Of a stretch of DNA of 64,000 bases, positions 1-9,225 are shown piece after piece. The DNA is taken from contig NZ_QVMV01000006.1 in NCBI RefSeq assembly GCF_003417465.1, positions 1 to 64,000 of the forward strand, written 5' to 3'. The position numbers were made by a program, and so were the translations under genes. Each line of letters begins with the position of its first letter. Position 1 is the stretch's first letter. The stretch is from Wenzhouxiangella sp. 15190 (GTDB taxonomy: Bacteria; Pseudomonadota; Gammaproteobacteria; Xanthomonadales; Wenzhouxiangellaceae). The notes under the pieces are model-generated. The model was not told the origin of the DNA. It worked only from the letters and a program-made list of their open reading frames with translations, and made no database searches.

Positions 1-67
1 CAGGCTCACTTCTCGTTGGAAACGCGGTCCCCGTTCAGGCTCATGTGTCATTGGACAAGGCTCGGGC

Positions 68-96
68 TTGCAAAGAATGGGAGTCGACCATATAAT
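68..96 (+). promoter_or_regulatory. Sigma-70 promoter of the initiator tRNA gene
   Basis: A TTGCAA -35 box at 68-73 is separated by 17 bp from a perfect TATAAT -10 box at 91-96. The mature tRNA begins at 109, so transcription would start a few bases before it. This is the clearest sigma-70 promoter in the window. It probably drives the tRNA and, by read-through of the terminator behind it, the rimP-nusA-infB operon. Confidence 0.8.
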
Positions 97-108
97 TGTG
101 AATTCGAT

Positions 109-185
109 TGCGGGGTGGAGCAGTCTGGCAGCTCGTCGGGCTCATAACCCGAAGGTCGCAGGTTCGAATCCTGCCCCCGCTACCA
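109..185 (+). tRNA. metY: Initiator tRNA-fMet (CAT anticodon)
   Basis: A 77-nt cloverleaf with CCA encoded. The acceptor stem pairs 110-115 with 175-180, the D stem 118-121 with 131-134, the anticodon stem 136-140 with 148-152 and the T stem 158-162 with 170-174. The anticodon CAT is at 143-145. Initiator hallmarks are three consecutive G-C pairs at the base of the anticodon stem (GGG 138-140 / CCC 148-150), an A11-U24 pair, and no Watson-Crick pair at position 1:72. Here that mismatch is U1-U72, whereas Escherichia coli has C1-A72. Its place directly before rimP-nusA-infB matches the metY locus of enterobacteria. Confidence 0.95.
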
Positions 186-199
186 GGTTTTTGGAGATG

Positions 200-229
200 A
201 AAAAAGCCCCTGGTTTAAGGGGCTTTTTT
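200..229 (+). terminator. Intrinsic terminator/attenuator between tRNA-fMet and rimP
   Basis: A perfect 11-bp stem of six A, then GCCCC (200-210), pairs with GGGGC plus six T (219-229) around an 8-nt loop. The A tract and T tract make it usable in both directions. It lies 14 nt after the tRNA and 24 nt before rimP, so it can end the tRNA transcript and attenuate transcription into the rimP-nusA-infB operon. Confidence 0.85.
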
Positions 230-252
230 CGTTACGGGCCGGAGAGAACATC

Positions 253-735
253 GTGGCTGTTAGCGACAAGCTGGAAACGTTGCTGGCGCCGCTGGTCGAG
301 GATCTCGGTTACGAGTTCGTCGGCATCGAGTACCAGTCCAACCCCAAGAATCGGCTGATCCGGCTCTATATCGACCGGCCGGAAGTCGGCATCGGGGTCG
401 ACGATTGCGAACGAGTCAGCCACGAAGTGTCGGCCCTGCTGGATGTCGAAGACCCGGTCAGCGGTCAGTACACGCTGGAAGTCTCTTCCCCGGGTATCGA
501 GCGGCCGCTGTTCACCGGCGCGCATTTCGCCCGCTTTGTCGGCGAAGTTGCGAAGGTGATGTTGGCCGTGCCGATGGACGGGCGCCGCAAGTTCAAGGGC
601 CTGATCATCGGTGCCGACGACGAACAAGTGATTATGGATGTGGACGGTGAGCAGTACACGCTGACCATTGCCGACATTCAGCGCGCCAACCTGGCGCCGG
701 ACGTGGATGCGCTGTTGGCGCAGAAGCGACATTGA
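253..735 (+). CDS. rimP: Ribosome maturation factor RimP
   Basis: This 160-aa protein is needed for late assembly of the 30S subunit, where it acts on the pre-30S particle before the S19-containing head is complete. The N-terminal domain contains the family segment around YEFVGIEY and LYIDRP, followed by the EVSSPGIERPL motif near residue 75 and an Sm-like C-terminal domain. The length is close to the usual 150-160 aa. The start is GTG, chosen because of a GGAGAG ribosome site at 241-246. It is the first protein gene of the conserved rimP-nusA-infB-rbfA-truB operon. Confidence 0.95.
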   Translation: MAVSDKLETLLAPLVEDLGYEFVGIEYQSNPKNRLIRLYIDRPEVGIGVDDCERVSHEVSALLDVEDPVSGQYTLEVSSPGIERPLFTGAHFARFVGEVAKVMLAVPMDGRRKFKGLIIGADDEQVIMDVDGEQYTLTIADIQRANLAPDVDALLAQKRH

Positions 736-766
736 AACGGATTCTTATTTGCGGAACTTGGCAATC

Positions 767-2272
767 ATGAGTAAGGGCAAGGAAATTCTGCAGGTAGTCG
801 AGGCCGTCTCCAACGAGAAGGGCCTGCAGCGCGAGACGATCTTCGAGGCCATCGAGGCCGCGTTGGCATCGGCTGCGCGCCGACGCCACCCCGAAGACAT
901 CGAGGTGCGCGTTGCGATCGATCGCAGCACCGGCGATTACGAGGCTTTTCGCCGGTGGGAGGTGATCTCCGACGACGAGGAGGAGGCCGAGCTGGAGTCC
1001 GAAGACCGTCAGATTCGCCTGGCCGACGCGCACAAGCACGACCCCGACCTGGAAGTTGGCGACTACATCGAAGAGCCGATGGAGCCGCCGGAGTTCGGGC
1101 GCATTGCCGCACAGGCCGCCAAGCAGGTCATCGTTCAGCGCGTGCGCCAGGCCGAGCGGGCCCAGGTGGTCGAAGCCTTCGAAGAGCGTGTCGGCGAACT
1201 GGTCAGTGGCCAGATCAAGCGCATGGAAAAAGGCGGCATTATGCTCGATCTGGGCGAGAATGCCGAGGCCTTCATTCCTTCACGCCACACGATTCCCGGG
1301 GAAACGGCGCGCATCAACGATCGCGTACGCGGCTATCTCTACGAGGTGCGTCCGGAAGTGCGCGGACCGCAGCTGTTCGTCAGCCGCACCATGAACGAAT
1401 TTCTCATCGAGTTGTTCAAGCTCGAGGTGCCCGAAATCGGCCAGGATCTGATCGAGCTCAAGGGTGCGGCCCGCGATCCGGGGCGCCGAGCCAAGATCTC
1501 CGTCAACGCGCTCGATGAGCGTACCGACCCGATCGGTGCCTGCGTGGGCATGCGGGGTTCGCGCGTGCAGGCCGTCTCGAACGAGCTGGCCGGTGAACGC
1601 ATCGACATCATCCTGTGGGACGAGAACCCGGCCCAGTTCGTGATCAACGCCATGGCACCGGCTGAAGTCCACTCGATCGTGGTCGATGAAGACACCAACA
1701 GCATGGATATCGCCGTCGAGGAAGAGAATCTCTCGCAGGCGATCGGCCGCGGTGGGCAGAACGTGCGGCTCGCTTCCGAGTTGACCGGCTGGAACCTCAA
1801 TGTCATGACCATCGAGGAAGCCGAGCAGAAAAGCGAATCGGAAGCCACCACGCTCCTCGAGATGTTCAAGATCAAGCTTGATGTCGACGAGGAGGTTGCC
1901 ACCATCCTGGTGCAGGAAGGTTTTACCAATATCGAGGAAGTCGCCTACGTACCGGAAAGCGAACTGCTCGAGGTCGAAGAGTTCGACGAGAACATTGTGG
2001 CCGAACTGCGCCAGCGTGCCCGCGATGCCCTGTTGACGCAAATGATCGCTTCCGAGGAACAACTCGAGGAGCACAAGCCGGAGCAGGATCTGCTTGATCT
2101 GGAAGGCATGACCGATACCATCGCCTACCGCCTGGCCGAGAAGGGCATTCGCACGCGCGACGATCTGGCCGAGTGCGCGGTCGACGAACTCGAGGAAATC
2201 GAGGAGCTCGATCCCGAGCTGGCCGCCGAGCTGATCATGGCCGCGCGTGCGCACTGGTTTGCCGAGGAATAA
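767..2272 (+). CDS. nusA: Transcription termination/antitermination protein NusA
   Basis: This 501-aa protein binds RNA polymerase and nascent RNA and controls pausing, termination and antitermination. The N-terminal RNAP-binding domain starts at MSKGKEILQ. An S1 domain lies near residues 135-200, and two KH modules follow, with GMRGSR near 260 and IGRGGQNV near 325. Two acidic C-terminal helix-hairpin repeats cover about residues 370-501. An upstream in-frame extension to 668 overlaps rimP and resembles no NusA, so the ATG at 767 was chosen. The ribosome site is weak (GGAAC), which fits translational coupling to rimP. Confidence 0.97.
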   Translation: MSKGKEILQVVEAVSNEKGLQRETIFEAIEAALASAARRRHPEDIEVRVAIDRSTGDYEAFRRWEVISDDEEEAELESEDRQIRLADAHKHDPDLEVGDYIEEPMEPPEFGRIAAQAAKQVIVQRVRQAERAQVVEAFEERVGELVSGQIKRMEKGGIMLDLGENAEAFIPSRHTIPGETARINDRVRGYLYEVRPEVRGPQLFVSRTMNEFLIELFKLEVPEIGQDLIELKGAARDPGRRAKISVNALDERTDPIGACVGMRGSRVQAVSNELAGERIDIILWDENPAQFVINAMAPAEVHSIVVDEDTNSMDIAVEEENLSQAIGRGGQNVRLASELTGWNLNVMTIEEAEQKSESEATTLLEMFKIKLDVDEEVATILVQEGFTNIEEVAYVPESELLEVEEFDENIVAELRQRARDALLTQMIASEEQLEEHKPEQDLLDLEGMTDTIAYRLAEKGIRTRDDLAECAVDELEEIEELDPELAAELIMAARAHWFAEE

Positions 2273-2292
2273 ACGAGGTTCGAGGAATAGAC

Positions 2293-4875
2293 ATGTCTCA
2301 GGTCACTGTTTCACAACTTGCTGATGTATTGGGCGTCGAAGTCGATCGCCTGATTACCCAGCTCAAGGAAGCCGGAATCGAGGTCAGTGAACCCGATGCC
2401 GCGGTGACCAATGAGGACAAGATCAAGTTGCTCACCTATCTGCGTTCGAGCCATGGTAAGGCCGAATCGGAAGATACGACGCAGCCGCGCAAGGTCACAC
2501 TGACGCGCAAGAGCGTGAGTGAGTTGAAGGTGCCCACCGGCGGCGCCGGTCGCACCCGTTCGCGTGGTGCCGTGCCGTCGCGCACGGTCAATGTGGAAGT
2601 GCGCAAGCGTCGCACCTACGTCAAGCGTGGCGAGATTTCCGAAAAGGAACAGAGCGACCCGGAACGCGAAGCCGCGGCCCAGGCGCTGGAAGAAGCCAAG
2701 CGCCAGCGCGAGGAAGCCGAACGGGCCGAACGCGAAGAGGCCGAACGTCGCCAGCAAGAAGCCGAGGAACAGGCACGCCTCGACGAAGAGGAGCGCAAGA
2801 AGCGCGAGGCCGAGCAAGAAGAGCAGCGCAAGGAAGCGGATCGCCAGCGCGCCGAAGCCGAAGCGCTGAAGAAGGTCGAAGAAAAGGTTGCCCGCCAGGC
2901 CGCTCAGAAGGAAGCCGAACGCAAGGCTTCCAAGACCAAGGGCGAAAAGGCCGACGCCAATACGCGCTATGGTCGTGAAGAACTGCACATCGCGCCGAAA
3001 TCCAAGCGCCGCAAGCCCAAGCGCAAGGGCGGCGCCAAGGCGGCCCGCGTGGCCAGCAGCGTCGGCGGTGAGCACGGTTTCCAGCGGCCGACCGCGCCGG
3101 TCAAGCGCGAGATCGAAGTGCCCGAGACCATCACCGTCGGTGAGCTGGCCAAGCTGATGGCCGTCAAGGCCGGTGAACTGATCAAGGTGCTGATGAACAT
3201 GGGCACCATGGTCACCATCAACCAGCCGCTGGACCAGGACACCGCCATCCTCGTGGTCGAGGAAATGGGTCACGAGGCCAAGCGGGCCGAAGAGAAGGAC
3301 ATCGAACAGCAGCTGGCAGCCGCAGAAGAGGATGCCGCCGCCGAAGGTGAAGAAGTCCCCCGTCCGCCGGTGGTTACCGTGATGGGCCACGTCGACCACG
3401 GCAAGACGTCGCTACTCGACTACATCCGTCGTGCCAAGGTGGCCTCCGGTGAACAGGGTGGTATCACCCAGCACATCGGCGCCTATCACGTGAAGACCGA
3501 CAACGGTGTGGTGACCTTCCTGGATACCCCGGGCCACGCGGCATTCACTTCCATGCGTGCCCGCGGTGCCGATGCGACCGACATCGTCATCCTGGTGGTG
3601 GCCGCCGACGACGGCGTGATGCCGCAGACAAAGGAAGCCATCCAGCATGCGCGTGCCGCCGGCGTGCCGCTGATCGTGGCCGTCAACAAGATGGACAAGC
3701 CCGAAGCCGATCCCGATCGCGTCAAGTCGGAGTTGGCCGCCGAGGAAGTCGTGCCCGAGGACTGGGGCGGTGAGGAAATATTCGTGCCGGTTTCGGCCAT
3801 TACGGGCGACGGCATCGACAACCTGCTCGAGTCCATCCTCCTGCAGTCCGAAGTGCTCGAGCTCAAGGCCAACCCCGAGCGCCGCTGCCGCGGCGTGGTG
3901 GTGGAATCCTCGCTCGACAAGGGCCGCGGCCCGCTTGCCACCATCCTGGTCCAGGACGGCACATTGCATCGCGGCGACATGATTCTTGCCGGCGAGGAAT
4001 TCGGTCGCGTGCGTGCGATGTTCGATGAAACCGGCCAGGCCATCGAAGAAGCGGGTCCGTCCATTCCGGCCGAGGTGCTGGGTCTGTCGGGCGTACCCAA
4101 CGCCGGCGACGACGTATTGGCCGTGGCCGACGAAAAGAAGGCCCGCGAGGCCGCAGAACAGCGCAAGCAGTCTGCCCGGGAAGGCCGCCTGGCCGAGAAG
4201 CAGGCCGCCAAGCTGCAGAATCTGTTCGAGCAGATGGGCGAAGACAGCGAAGAGCAGCAAACTGTCAACCTGGTCATCAAGGCCGATGTACAGGGTTCGG
4301 TCGAGGCGCTACGCGATGCTTTGACCCGCTTGTCCAACGAAGAAGTCAAGGTCAACGTCATCGCCTCGGGCGTAGGCGGGATCACCGAGTCCGACGCGAG
4401 CCTGGCGCAGGCCTCGGATGCGATCATCATCGGTTTCAACGTGCGCGCTGATGCTGCCGCGCGCAGGATCATCCAGGAAGCCGATCTCGACCTGAATTAC
4501 TACAGTGTCATCTACAACGCGATCGACGACGTCAAGAAAGCCATCTCCGGCCTGCTCGGTACCGACACCAGGGAAGAGATCATCGGTCTGGCCGAGGTCA
4601 AGGATGTGTTCCGGTCCTCAAAGCTGGGCGCGATCGCCGGTTGCCTGGTGGTCGAGGGCGTGGTCAAACGCGCCAACCCGATTCGCGTGCTGCGTGACAA
4701 CGTGGTGGTCTTCGAAGGCGAGCTCGAGTCGCTGCGTCGCTTCAAGGACGACGTCTCTGAAGTGCAGGCCGGCACCGAATGCGGTATCGGCGTCAAGCAG
4801 TACAACGACGTCAAGCCGGGCGACCAGATCGAGTGCTTCGAGCGAATCGAAGTGCAGCGAACCCTGGACGACTGA
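2293..4875 (+). CDS. infB: Translation initiation factor IF-2
   Basis: This 860-aa GTPase brings fMet-tRNA to the 30S subunit and promotes subunit joining. An IF2_N domain occupies the first 50 residues. A highly charged Glu/Lys/Arg/Ala linker follows (about 120-250), then a second IF2_N module (about 280-335). The G domain has G1 GHVDHGKT at 365-372, G3 DTPGH at 411-415 and G4 NKMD at 465-468. Domains II to IV follow to the C terminus. The ATG at 2293 follows GAGG at 2282-2285. The longer reading frame from 2173 is an overlap with nusA. The stop overlaps the rbfA start by one base. Confidence 0.97.
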   Translation: MSQVTVSQLADVLGVEVDRLITQLKEAGIEVSEPDAAVTNEDKIKLLTYLRSSHGKAESEDTTQPRKVTLTRKSVSELKVPTGGAGRTRSRGAVPSRTVNVEVRKRRTYVKRGEISEKEQSDPEREAAAQALEEAKRQREEAERAEREEAERRQQEAEEQARLDEEERKKREAEQEEQRKEADRQRAEAEALKKVEEKVARQAAQKEAERKASKTKGEKADANTRYGREELHIAPKSKRRKPKRKGGAKAARVASSVGGEHGFQRPTAPVKREIEVPETITVGELAKLMAVKAGELIKVLMNMGTMVTINQPLDQDTAILVVEEMGHEAKRAEEKDIEQQLAAAEEDAAAEGEEVPRPPVVTVMGHVDHGKTSLLDYIRRAKVASGEQGGITQHIGAYHVKTDNGVVTFLDTPGHAAFTSMRARGADATDIVILVVAADDGVMPQTKEAIQHARAAGVPLIVAVNKMDKPEADPDRVKSELAAEEVVPEDWGGEEIFVPVSAITGDGIDNLLESILLQSEVLELKANPERRCRGVVVESSLDKGRGPLATILVQDGTLHRGDMILAGEEFGRVRAMFDETGQAIEEAGPSIPAEVLGLSGVPNAGDDVLAVADEKKAREAAEQRKQSAREGRLAEKQAAKLQNLFEQMGEDSEEQQTVNLVIKADVQGSVEALRDALTRLSNEEVKVNVIASGVGGITESDASLAQASDAIIIGFNVRADAAARRIIQEADLDLNYYSVIYNAIDDVKKAISGLLGTDTREEIIGLAEVKDVFRSSKLGAIAGCLVVEGVVKRANPIRVLRDNVVVFEGELESLRRFKDDVSEVQAGTECGIGVKQYNDVKPGDQIECFERIEVQRTLDD

Positions 4876-5219
4876 TGGGAACGGGCCGAGCCGAACGCGT
4901 CGCCGGGCTTCTGCGGCGCGAACTGGCCGACATCCTCCACAGCCAGTTCGAATACGAGATTCCGCGCGGCCTCATCAGCGTCACCGACGTCGAGGTCGCG
5001 CGCGACATCGCGCATGCCAAGGTCTACGTCGCGGTACTCGAGATCGAGCAGGCACCCGAAATCATCCGGTTCCTGAACGAGCACGCCGGCCAGGTTCGCC
5101 ACGAATTGAGCCAGCGAGTCCGCCTGCGCCATACGCCCGAACTGAAGTTCCTGCACGATACCTCCTCGGAAACCGGCGACCGCATCGAGAAGTTGCTTGC
5201 GGCTGCGAAAAAGAAGTAA
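4875..5219 (+). CDS. rbfA: 30S ribosome-binding factor RbfA
   Basis: This 114-aa KH-fold protein binds the 30S subunit and helps 16S rRNA 5'-end maturation and cold adaptation. The family pattern runs from RAERVAGLLRREL through ISVTDVEVARD to LRHTPELKFLHD. The start ATG shares its first base with the infB stop (TGATG at 4873-4877), which shows tight coupling. The C-terminal tail is shorter than in E. coli (133 aa). A longer upstream frame is only an infB shadow. It is followed by a heptad-repeat element that separates it from truB. Confidence 0.94.
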   Translation: MGTGRAERVAGLLRRELADILHSQFEYEIPRGLISVTDVEVARDIAHAKVYVAVLEIEQAPEIIRFLNEHAGQVRHELSQRVRLRHTPELKFLHDTSSETGDRIEKLLAAAKKK

Positions 5220-5224
5220 ATCGT

Positions 5225-5320
5225 GAATAGAAAATAGTAAATAGAAAATAGTAGGAAGGTCGGGGCATAGCCCCCAGCGCGCACCAGTTCTATTTTCTAT
5301 TTTCTTTTCTCTATTTTCTT
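5225..5320. repeat. Heptad-repeat inverted element, AAATAGW family (H1)
   Basis: The left arm (5225-5254) is a tandem array of 7-bp units of type AAATAGT/AAATAGA. The right arm (5289-5320) is the reverse-complement array of similar units. A 34-bp GC-rich core lies between them. It fills the rbfA-truB gap inside an otherwise tightly packed operon, beginning a few bases after the rbfA stop and ending about 11 bp before the truB ATG. RNA from it would fold into a long imperfect hairpin. Confidence 0.8.
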
Positions 5321-5331
5321 CCCTTACCCCA

Positions 5332-6210
5332 ATGACCGACGGCATCCTCCTCCTCGACAAACCTCCCGGCATTACCTCAAACGCTGCACTCGGCCGGGCC
5401 AAGCGCACTATCGGGATCAAGAAGGCCGGGCATGCTGGCACACTCGATCCGATGGCTTCCGGCCTGCTGGTACTTTGTTTCGGCCAGGCCACCAAGGTCG
5501 CCGCCTTTCTGCTTGATGCCGACAAGACCTACGAAGCCGAAGTCCGGCTGGGTGTGACCACCGACAGCGAGGATGCCGAGGGCAAAGTGCTCGATCGCAA
5601 GTCCGTGCCCGTGTTCGAAGAGGCGCAGATCGAAGCCGCGCTCAAGCGTTTCCGGGGCCCGATCGAGCAGATCCCGCCCATGCATTCGGCCCTCAAGCAC
5701 AAGGGGAAACGGCTCTATGAACTGGCCCGCAAGGGTGAATCCGTGGAGCGGCCGCCGCGTTCGGTCGTCATTCACTCGCTCGAGCTGACCCGCCGCGACG
5801 AAGAAACCCTGTGCCTGCGGGTGAGTTGTTCCAAGGGCACCTATATCCGTTCACTGGCCCGCGACATCGGCGAGGCACTCGGCTGCGGCGCACATCTGGC
5901 CGGACTCCGCCGGACCGCCAGCGCACCCTTCGACATTGCGGACGCGGTGGGATTGACGGCACTGGAATCCCTCGCTCCCGAGCAGGCACGAGTCCTGTTG
6001 GTGCCGCCGGATCGCGCCCTCGAGCATCTCCCGGCCCTCGAGCTGGACGATCAGCAAGCCCACCGGATCCGCCACGGCCAGCGCCTGGCGGGTTTGAAGG
6101 CGGCGCATTCCGGGCTGGTTCGCATCTACGGTCCCGAAATCTTTCTCGGCGTCGGCGAGATGGACGGCATGGGGCATCTCAAGCCGGTGCGGCTGTTCGC
6201 CACGGGCTGA
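5332..6210 (+). CDS. truB: tRNA pseudouridine(55) synthase TruB
   Basis: This 292-aa enzyme converts U55 of tRNA to pseudouridine in the T loop. The catalytic motif GTLDPMASG carries Asp39, KPPGITS is near the N terminus, and the KTYEAEVRLG strand follows at about residue 65. The C-terminal PUA-like RNA-binding part contains the residues after about 235. Length fits the family. The ATG at 5332 follows the H1 repeat, leaving no strong ribosome site. It ends the ribosome/transcription operon. The usual next genes rpsO and pnp are absent here. Confidence 0.95.
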   Translation: MTDGILLLDKPPGITSNAALGRAKRTIGIKKAGHAGTLDPMASGLLVLCFGQATKVAAFLLDADKTYEAEVRLGVTTDSEDAEGKVLDRKSVPVFEEAQIEAALKRFRGPIEQIPPMHSALKHKGKRLYELARKGESVERPPRSVVIHSLELTRRDEETLCLRVSCSKGTYIRSLARDIGEALGCGAHLAGLRRTASAPFDIADAVGLTALESLAPEQARVLLVPPDRALEHLPALELDDQQAHRIRHGQRLAGLKAAHSGLVRIYGPEIFLGVGEMDGMGHLKPVRLFATG

Positions 6211-6236
6211 TGACGGCAGTGCAGTAGACTGCCGCG

Positions 6237-7433
6237 ATGGCGGTTTCTTCCGAACGATTCGAACACGCGGACGTTGTCATCATCGGCGCCGGCGCGGCCG
6301 GCCTGATGTGCGCGATCACGGCCGCTCGGCGCGGCCGTTCGGTGCTGGTGGTGGACCACGCCAACAAGATCGGCAAGAAGATACTGATGTCCGGGGGTGG
6401 GCGCTGCAACTTCACCAACATGTATTCCTCGCCCGACAATTTCCTTTCGGCCAACCCCCATTTCTGCAAGTCGGCGCTCAGCCGCTACACGCCCTGGGAC
6501 TTCATCGCCCTGGTGGAGGCTCATGGTGTGCCATATCACGAGAAGAAGCTGGGTCAGCTGTTCTGCGACCGTTCCTCGAAGGATATCGTGCGCTTGCTTC
6601 TGGACGAGTGCGAAGCCGCGGGGGTGGAGGTGAGAACACACTCGCCGGTCACGGTCGAACAACTCGGGCCGCCGCATGAACTGACCGGCCCGAACGGACC
6701 GATTCGCTGTGAATCGTTGGTGATTGCGACCGGCGGCTACTCCATTCCGCGCATGGGCGCGAGCGGTTTCGGTTTCGACTTCGCACGCCAACTGGGCCTG
6801 AATATCCAGCCGACGCGCGCGGCACTGGTACCCTTCGTCTTCGAGGGCCGCAAGCTCGAGCAGATTCAGGGCCTGGCCGGTATTTCCATCGAAACCTACA
6901 GCGAGGCCGGCGGGACGGGGTTCCGGGAAAACATCCTGTTCACCCACCGGGGTCTTAGCGGCCCGGCCATGCTGCAGACCTCGTCCTATTGGCATCCCGG
7001 CGAGCCGGTGACGATTGACTTGCTTCCGGATACCGATCTTGAAGCGCATCTTCGAGAATGGCGCGGCAAACACCCGCGGTCGAGTTTCAAGAATGCGCTG
7101 GCCGATCTCCTCCCTCGTCGCATCGCGGAGCGATGGTGTGAACTGTGGCTGAAGGACAAGCCAATGGCCGAAGTTTCCGATGCGGAGATCGAACAGGCCG
7201 TACGGAGGCTCCAGCCGTGGTCTGTGTGGCCTGCCGGAACCGAGGGCTACCGTACGGCCGAGGTCACGATCGGCGGCGTCGATACCGCTGCGCTCTCATC
7301 CAAGACGATGGCATGCCGGGAGCAGCCGGGCGTGTACTTTATCGGAGAGGTTGTGGATGTGACCGGCCATCTCGGCGGCCACAATTTCCAGTGGGCCTGG
7401 GCATCGGGGCATGCTGCCGGGGAGTCCGTCTGA
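6237..7433 (+). CDS. HI0933/YhiN-family flavoprotein (BaiN-like)
   Basis: This 398-aa NAD(P)/FAD-dependent oxidoreductase-like protein has the dinucleotide-binding motif GAGAAG at 16-21, a KILMSGGGRCN signature near residue 50 and a C-terminal FAD-contacting segment GGHNFQWAWASG. This is the HI0933/YhiN family, which includes BaiN of bile-acid-converting clostridia. The physiological substrate in proteobacteria is unknown. It begins 26 bp after truB on the same strand and may be co-transcribed with it. No dedicated partner gene is visible. Confidence 0.85.
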   Translation: MAVSSERFEHADVVIIGAGAAGLMCAITAARRGRSVLVVDHANKIGKKILMSGGGRCNFTNMYSSPDNFLSANPHFCKSALSRYTPWDFIALVEAHGVPYHEKKLGQLFCDRSSKDIVRLLLDECEAAGVEVRTHSPVTVEQLGPPHELTGPNGPIRCESLVIATGGYSIPRMGASGFGFDFARQLGLNIQPTRAALVPFVFEGRKLEQIQGLAGISIETYSEAGGTGFRENILFTHRGLSGPAMLQTSSYWHPGEPVTIDLLPDTDLEAHLREWRGKHPRSSFKNALADLLPRRIAERWCELWLKDKPMAEVSDAEIEQAVRRLQPWSVWPAGTEGYRTAEVTIGGVDTAALSSKTMACREQPGVYFIGEVVDVTGHLGGHNFQWAWASGHAAGESV

Positions 7434-7565
7434 ACTGCCATACGCCTTGGTCGATCAACGATGAACTTATTATTGGACTTTCCGCGCACAAAGAAATCGA
7501 ACTTGGGTCGCTGAGCAACATTCGGCGGGACCGCAGGAAGCCCTGACGGCGAGCTTCTGATCGAG

Positions 7566-8396
7566 TCAGTCTTCAGTTGCAGCCTGCTTCTTGACGCGGG
7601 CCTTGATGCCCTCGGTGACGTGCGGTTCGATGGCCGCGCGCATCGGGGTGATCAGCTTGAAGGGGGCGGCCAGGATGTGGCCGGACTGCAGCCACTGGTC
7701 GCCGCCGGTGACGTCCATGACGACGCCGCCGGCTTCCTGGACGAGCAGGGCGCCCGCGGCAATGTCCCAGGGCTTGAGGTTGAGTTCCCAGTAGCCGTCC
7801 AGGCGTCCGCAGGCGACGTAGGCCAGGTCGAGCGAGGCCGTGCCGGCGCGCCGGAAATCCTCCACCTTGTCGAACATGGCGTCGAACATGCCCTGGTAGG
7901 CCTCCATCAGCCGGCGCTGACGGAACGGAAATGCCGTAGCGACGACCGCAGTGGCCAGCTCCTTCCGGCCGGACACACGCATGCGCTGGCTGTTGAGGAA
8001 GGCACCCTGGCCGCGGCTGGCGGTAAACATCTCCTCGCGCATCGGATCGTAGACCACGCCGGCCTCGATGCGGCCCCTGACCTGCAGGGCGATGGAAATG
8101 GCGAAATGCGGGATTCCCCGAAGGTAGTTACTGGTGCCGTCGATGGGATCGACGATCCACACGTGGTCGCTGTCCCCGGTCTGCCCGCCTTCCTCGCCGA
8201 GGATGGCGTGGTCCCGGTGGTGTTTGAGGATGTGCTCGCGGATGGCCTGTTCGCAGCCGCGGTCGACGTCGCTGACGTAATCGTGCCGGGCCTTTCGCTC
8301 GACCGGGATGCCTTCCAGGCGAGAGCGGTAGCGAAGGGCGATATCACCGGCGCGGCGCGCGGCCTCGACGGCGATGTTGAGATGGGGGTTGGACAT
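7566..8396 (-). CDS. suhB: Inositol-1-monophosphatase family protein SuhB
   Basis: This 276-aa Mg-dependent phosphatase has metal-binding motifs GEEGG at 67-71 and DPIDGT at 83-88, and a C-terminal WDIAAG motif. In gammaproteobacteria SuhB also binds NusA and acts in rRNA antitermination, and nusA is encoded nearby. The ATG at 8396 (MSNPHLNIAV) is preferred over an upstream in-frame Met at 8420. It is divergent from trmJ over a 64-bp gap, the usual gammaproteobacterial arrangement. Confidence 0.93.
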   Translation of the reverse strand: MSNPHLNIAVEAARRAGDIALRYRSRLEGIPVERKARHDYVSDVDRGCEQAIREHILKHHRDHAILGEEGGQTGDSDHVWIVDPIDGTSNYLRGIPHFAISIALQVRGRIEAGVVYDPMREEMFTASRGQGAFLNSQRMRVSGRKELATAVVATAFPFRQRRLMEAYQGMFDAMFDKVEDFRRAGTASLDLAYVACGRLDGYWELNLKPWDIAAGALLVQEAGGVVMDVTGGDQWLQSGHILAAPFKLITPMRAAIEPHVTEGIKARVKKQAATED

Positions 8397-8460
8397 TGCG
8401 GGCGCTGACTGAAGTGCCAAACCCGTAAGGATAAAGGATTATCGGGGTAAAATCGCCCGC

Positions 8461-9225
8461 ATGACGAATCCAGCGAGCAATATTCGGGTCGTGCTGGTCG
8501 GTACGACGCACCCGGGCAACATCGGCGCGACGGCGCGGGCGATGAAGGTAATGGGGCTGGAGCGCCTCTACCTGGTCTCGCCGGCGAAGTTTCCCTCTGG
8601 CGAGGCGACCGCCATGGCGTCCAGCGCCGACGACATCCTGGCCAATGCGGTCGTCGTCGACGATTTCATGGAGGCCATCGCCGGCTGCCCGCTGGTGCTC
8701 GGCACCACGGCGCGTCTGCGTTCCCTGCCGCAGCCGCTGTTCGACCCGCGAACAGCCGCGGAGAAGGCAGTAGTCGAGGCCGGCAAGCACGACGTGGCGA
8801 TGGTTTTCGGCCGTGAGAAGAGCGGGTTGAGCAACGAGGAAGTGCGCCACTGCCACTGGCTGGTCAATATCCCGACCAGCGAACAGTACTCCTCGCTCAA
8901 CCTGGCCCAGGCGGTCCAGATTCTGGCCTACGAGATGCATCTGGCCGCGCTCGGTGGCGGTCCCGGTGAGACGCTGCCACCGGACTGGGAGCCGGTGGAG
9001 CCCGAGCGCCTGGAGTTCTTCTTCAACCGGCTCGAGGAAGCGCTTCTGGCCATCCGTTTCCTGAATCCGCGCCAGCCAAAACGCCTGATGCAGCGCCTGC
9101 GCCGCCTCTACCTGCGCGCCCGGCCGGACGAGAACGAGCTCAATATCCTCAACGGCATCGTCTCCCATACCCTGGGGATCGTTCGTGAGCGAACCGATGA
9201 ACAGCCAGACCAACAAGAAGACTGA
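8461..9225 (+). CDS. trmJ: tRNA (cytidine/uridine-2'-O-)-methyltransferase TrmJ
   Basis: This 254-aa SPOUT-superfamily methyltransferase 2'-O-methylates position 32 of several tRNAs with S-adenosylmethionine. The N-terminal VLVGTTHPGNIGATARAMK segment and the knot motifs VFGREKSGLSNEEV (near residue 115) and NIPTSEQYSSLNLAQAV (near 140) are diagnostic. It is divergent from suhB. Its 3' end overlaps the alkyltransferase-like gene by 41 bp, implying co-expression. In E. coli trmJ precedes iscR; no isc genes follow here. Confidence 0.93.
   Translation: MTNPASNIRVVLVGTTHPGNIGATARAMKVMGLERLYLVSPAKFPSGEATAMASSADDILANAVVVDDFMEAIAGCPLVLGTTARLRSLPQPLFDPRTAAEKAVVEAGKHDVAMVFGREKSGLSNEEVRHCHWLVNIPTSEQYSSLNLAQAVQILAYEMHLAALGGGPGETLPPDWEPVEPERLEFFFNRLEEALLAIRFLNPRQPKRLMQRLRRLYLRARPDENELNILNGIVSHTLGIVRERTDEQPDQQED

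Noticed and set aside
1-67. Possible second tRNA or gene end before the initiator tRNA
   Set aside because: No cloverleaf and no frame with a recognised end; only a short direct repeat TTCAGGCTCA-like word is visible.
7434-7565. Short frame extending past the flavoprotein gene toward suhB
   Set aside because: It is an out-of-frame continuation of the flavoprotein shadow with no start context; the gap shows nothing I can name.
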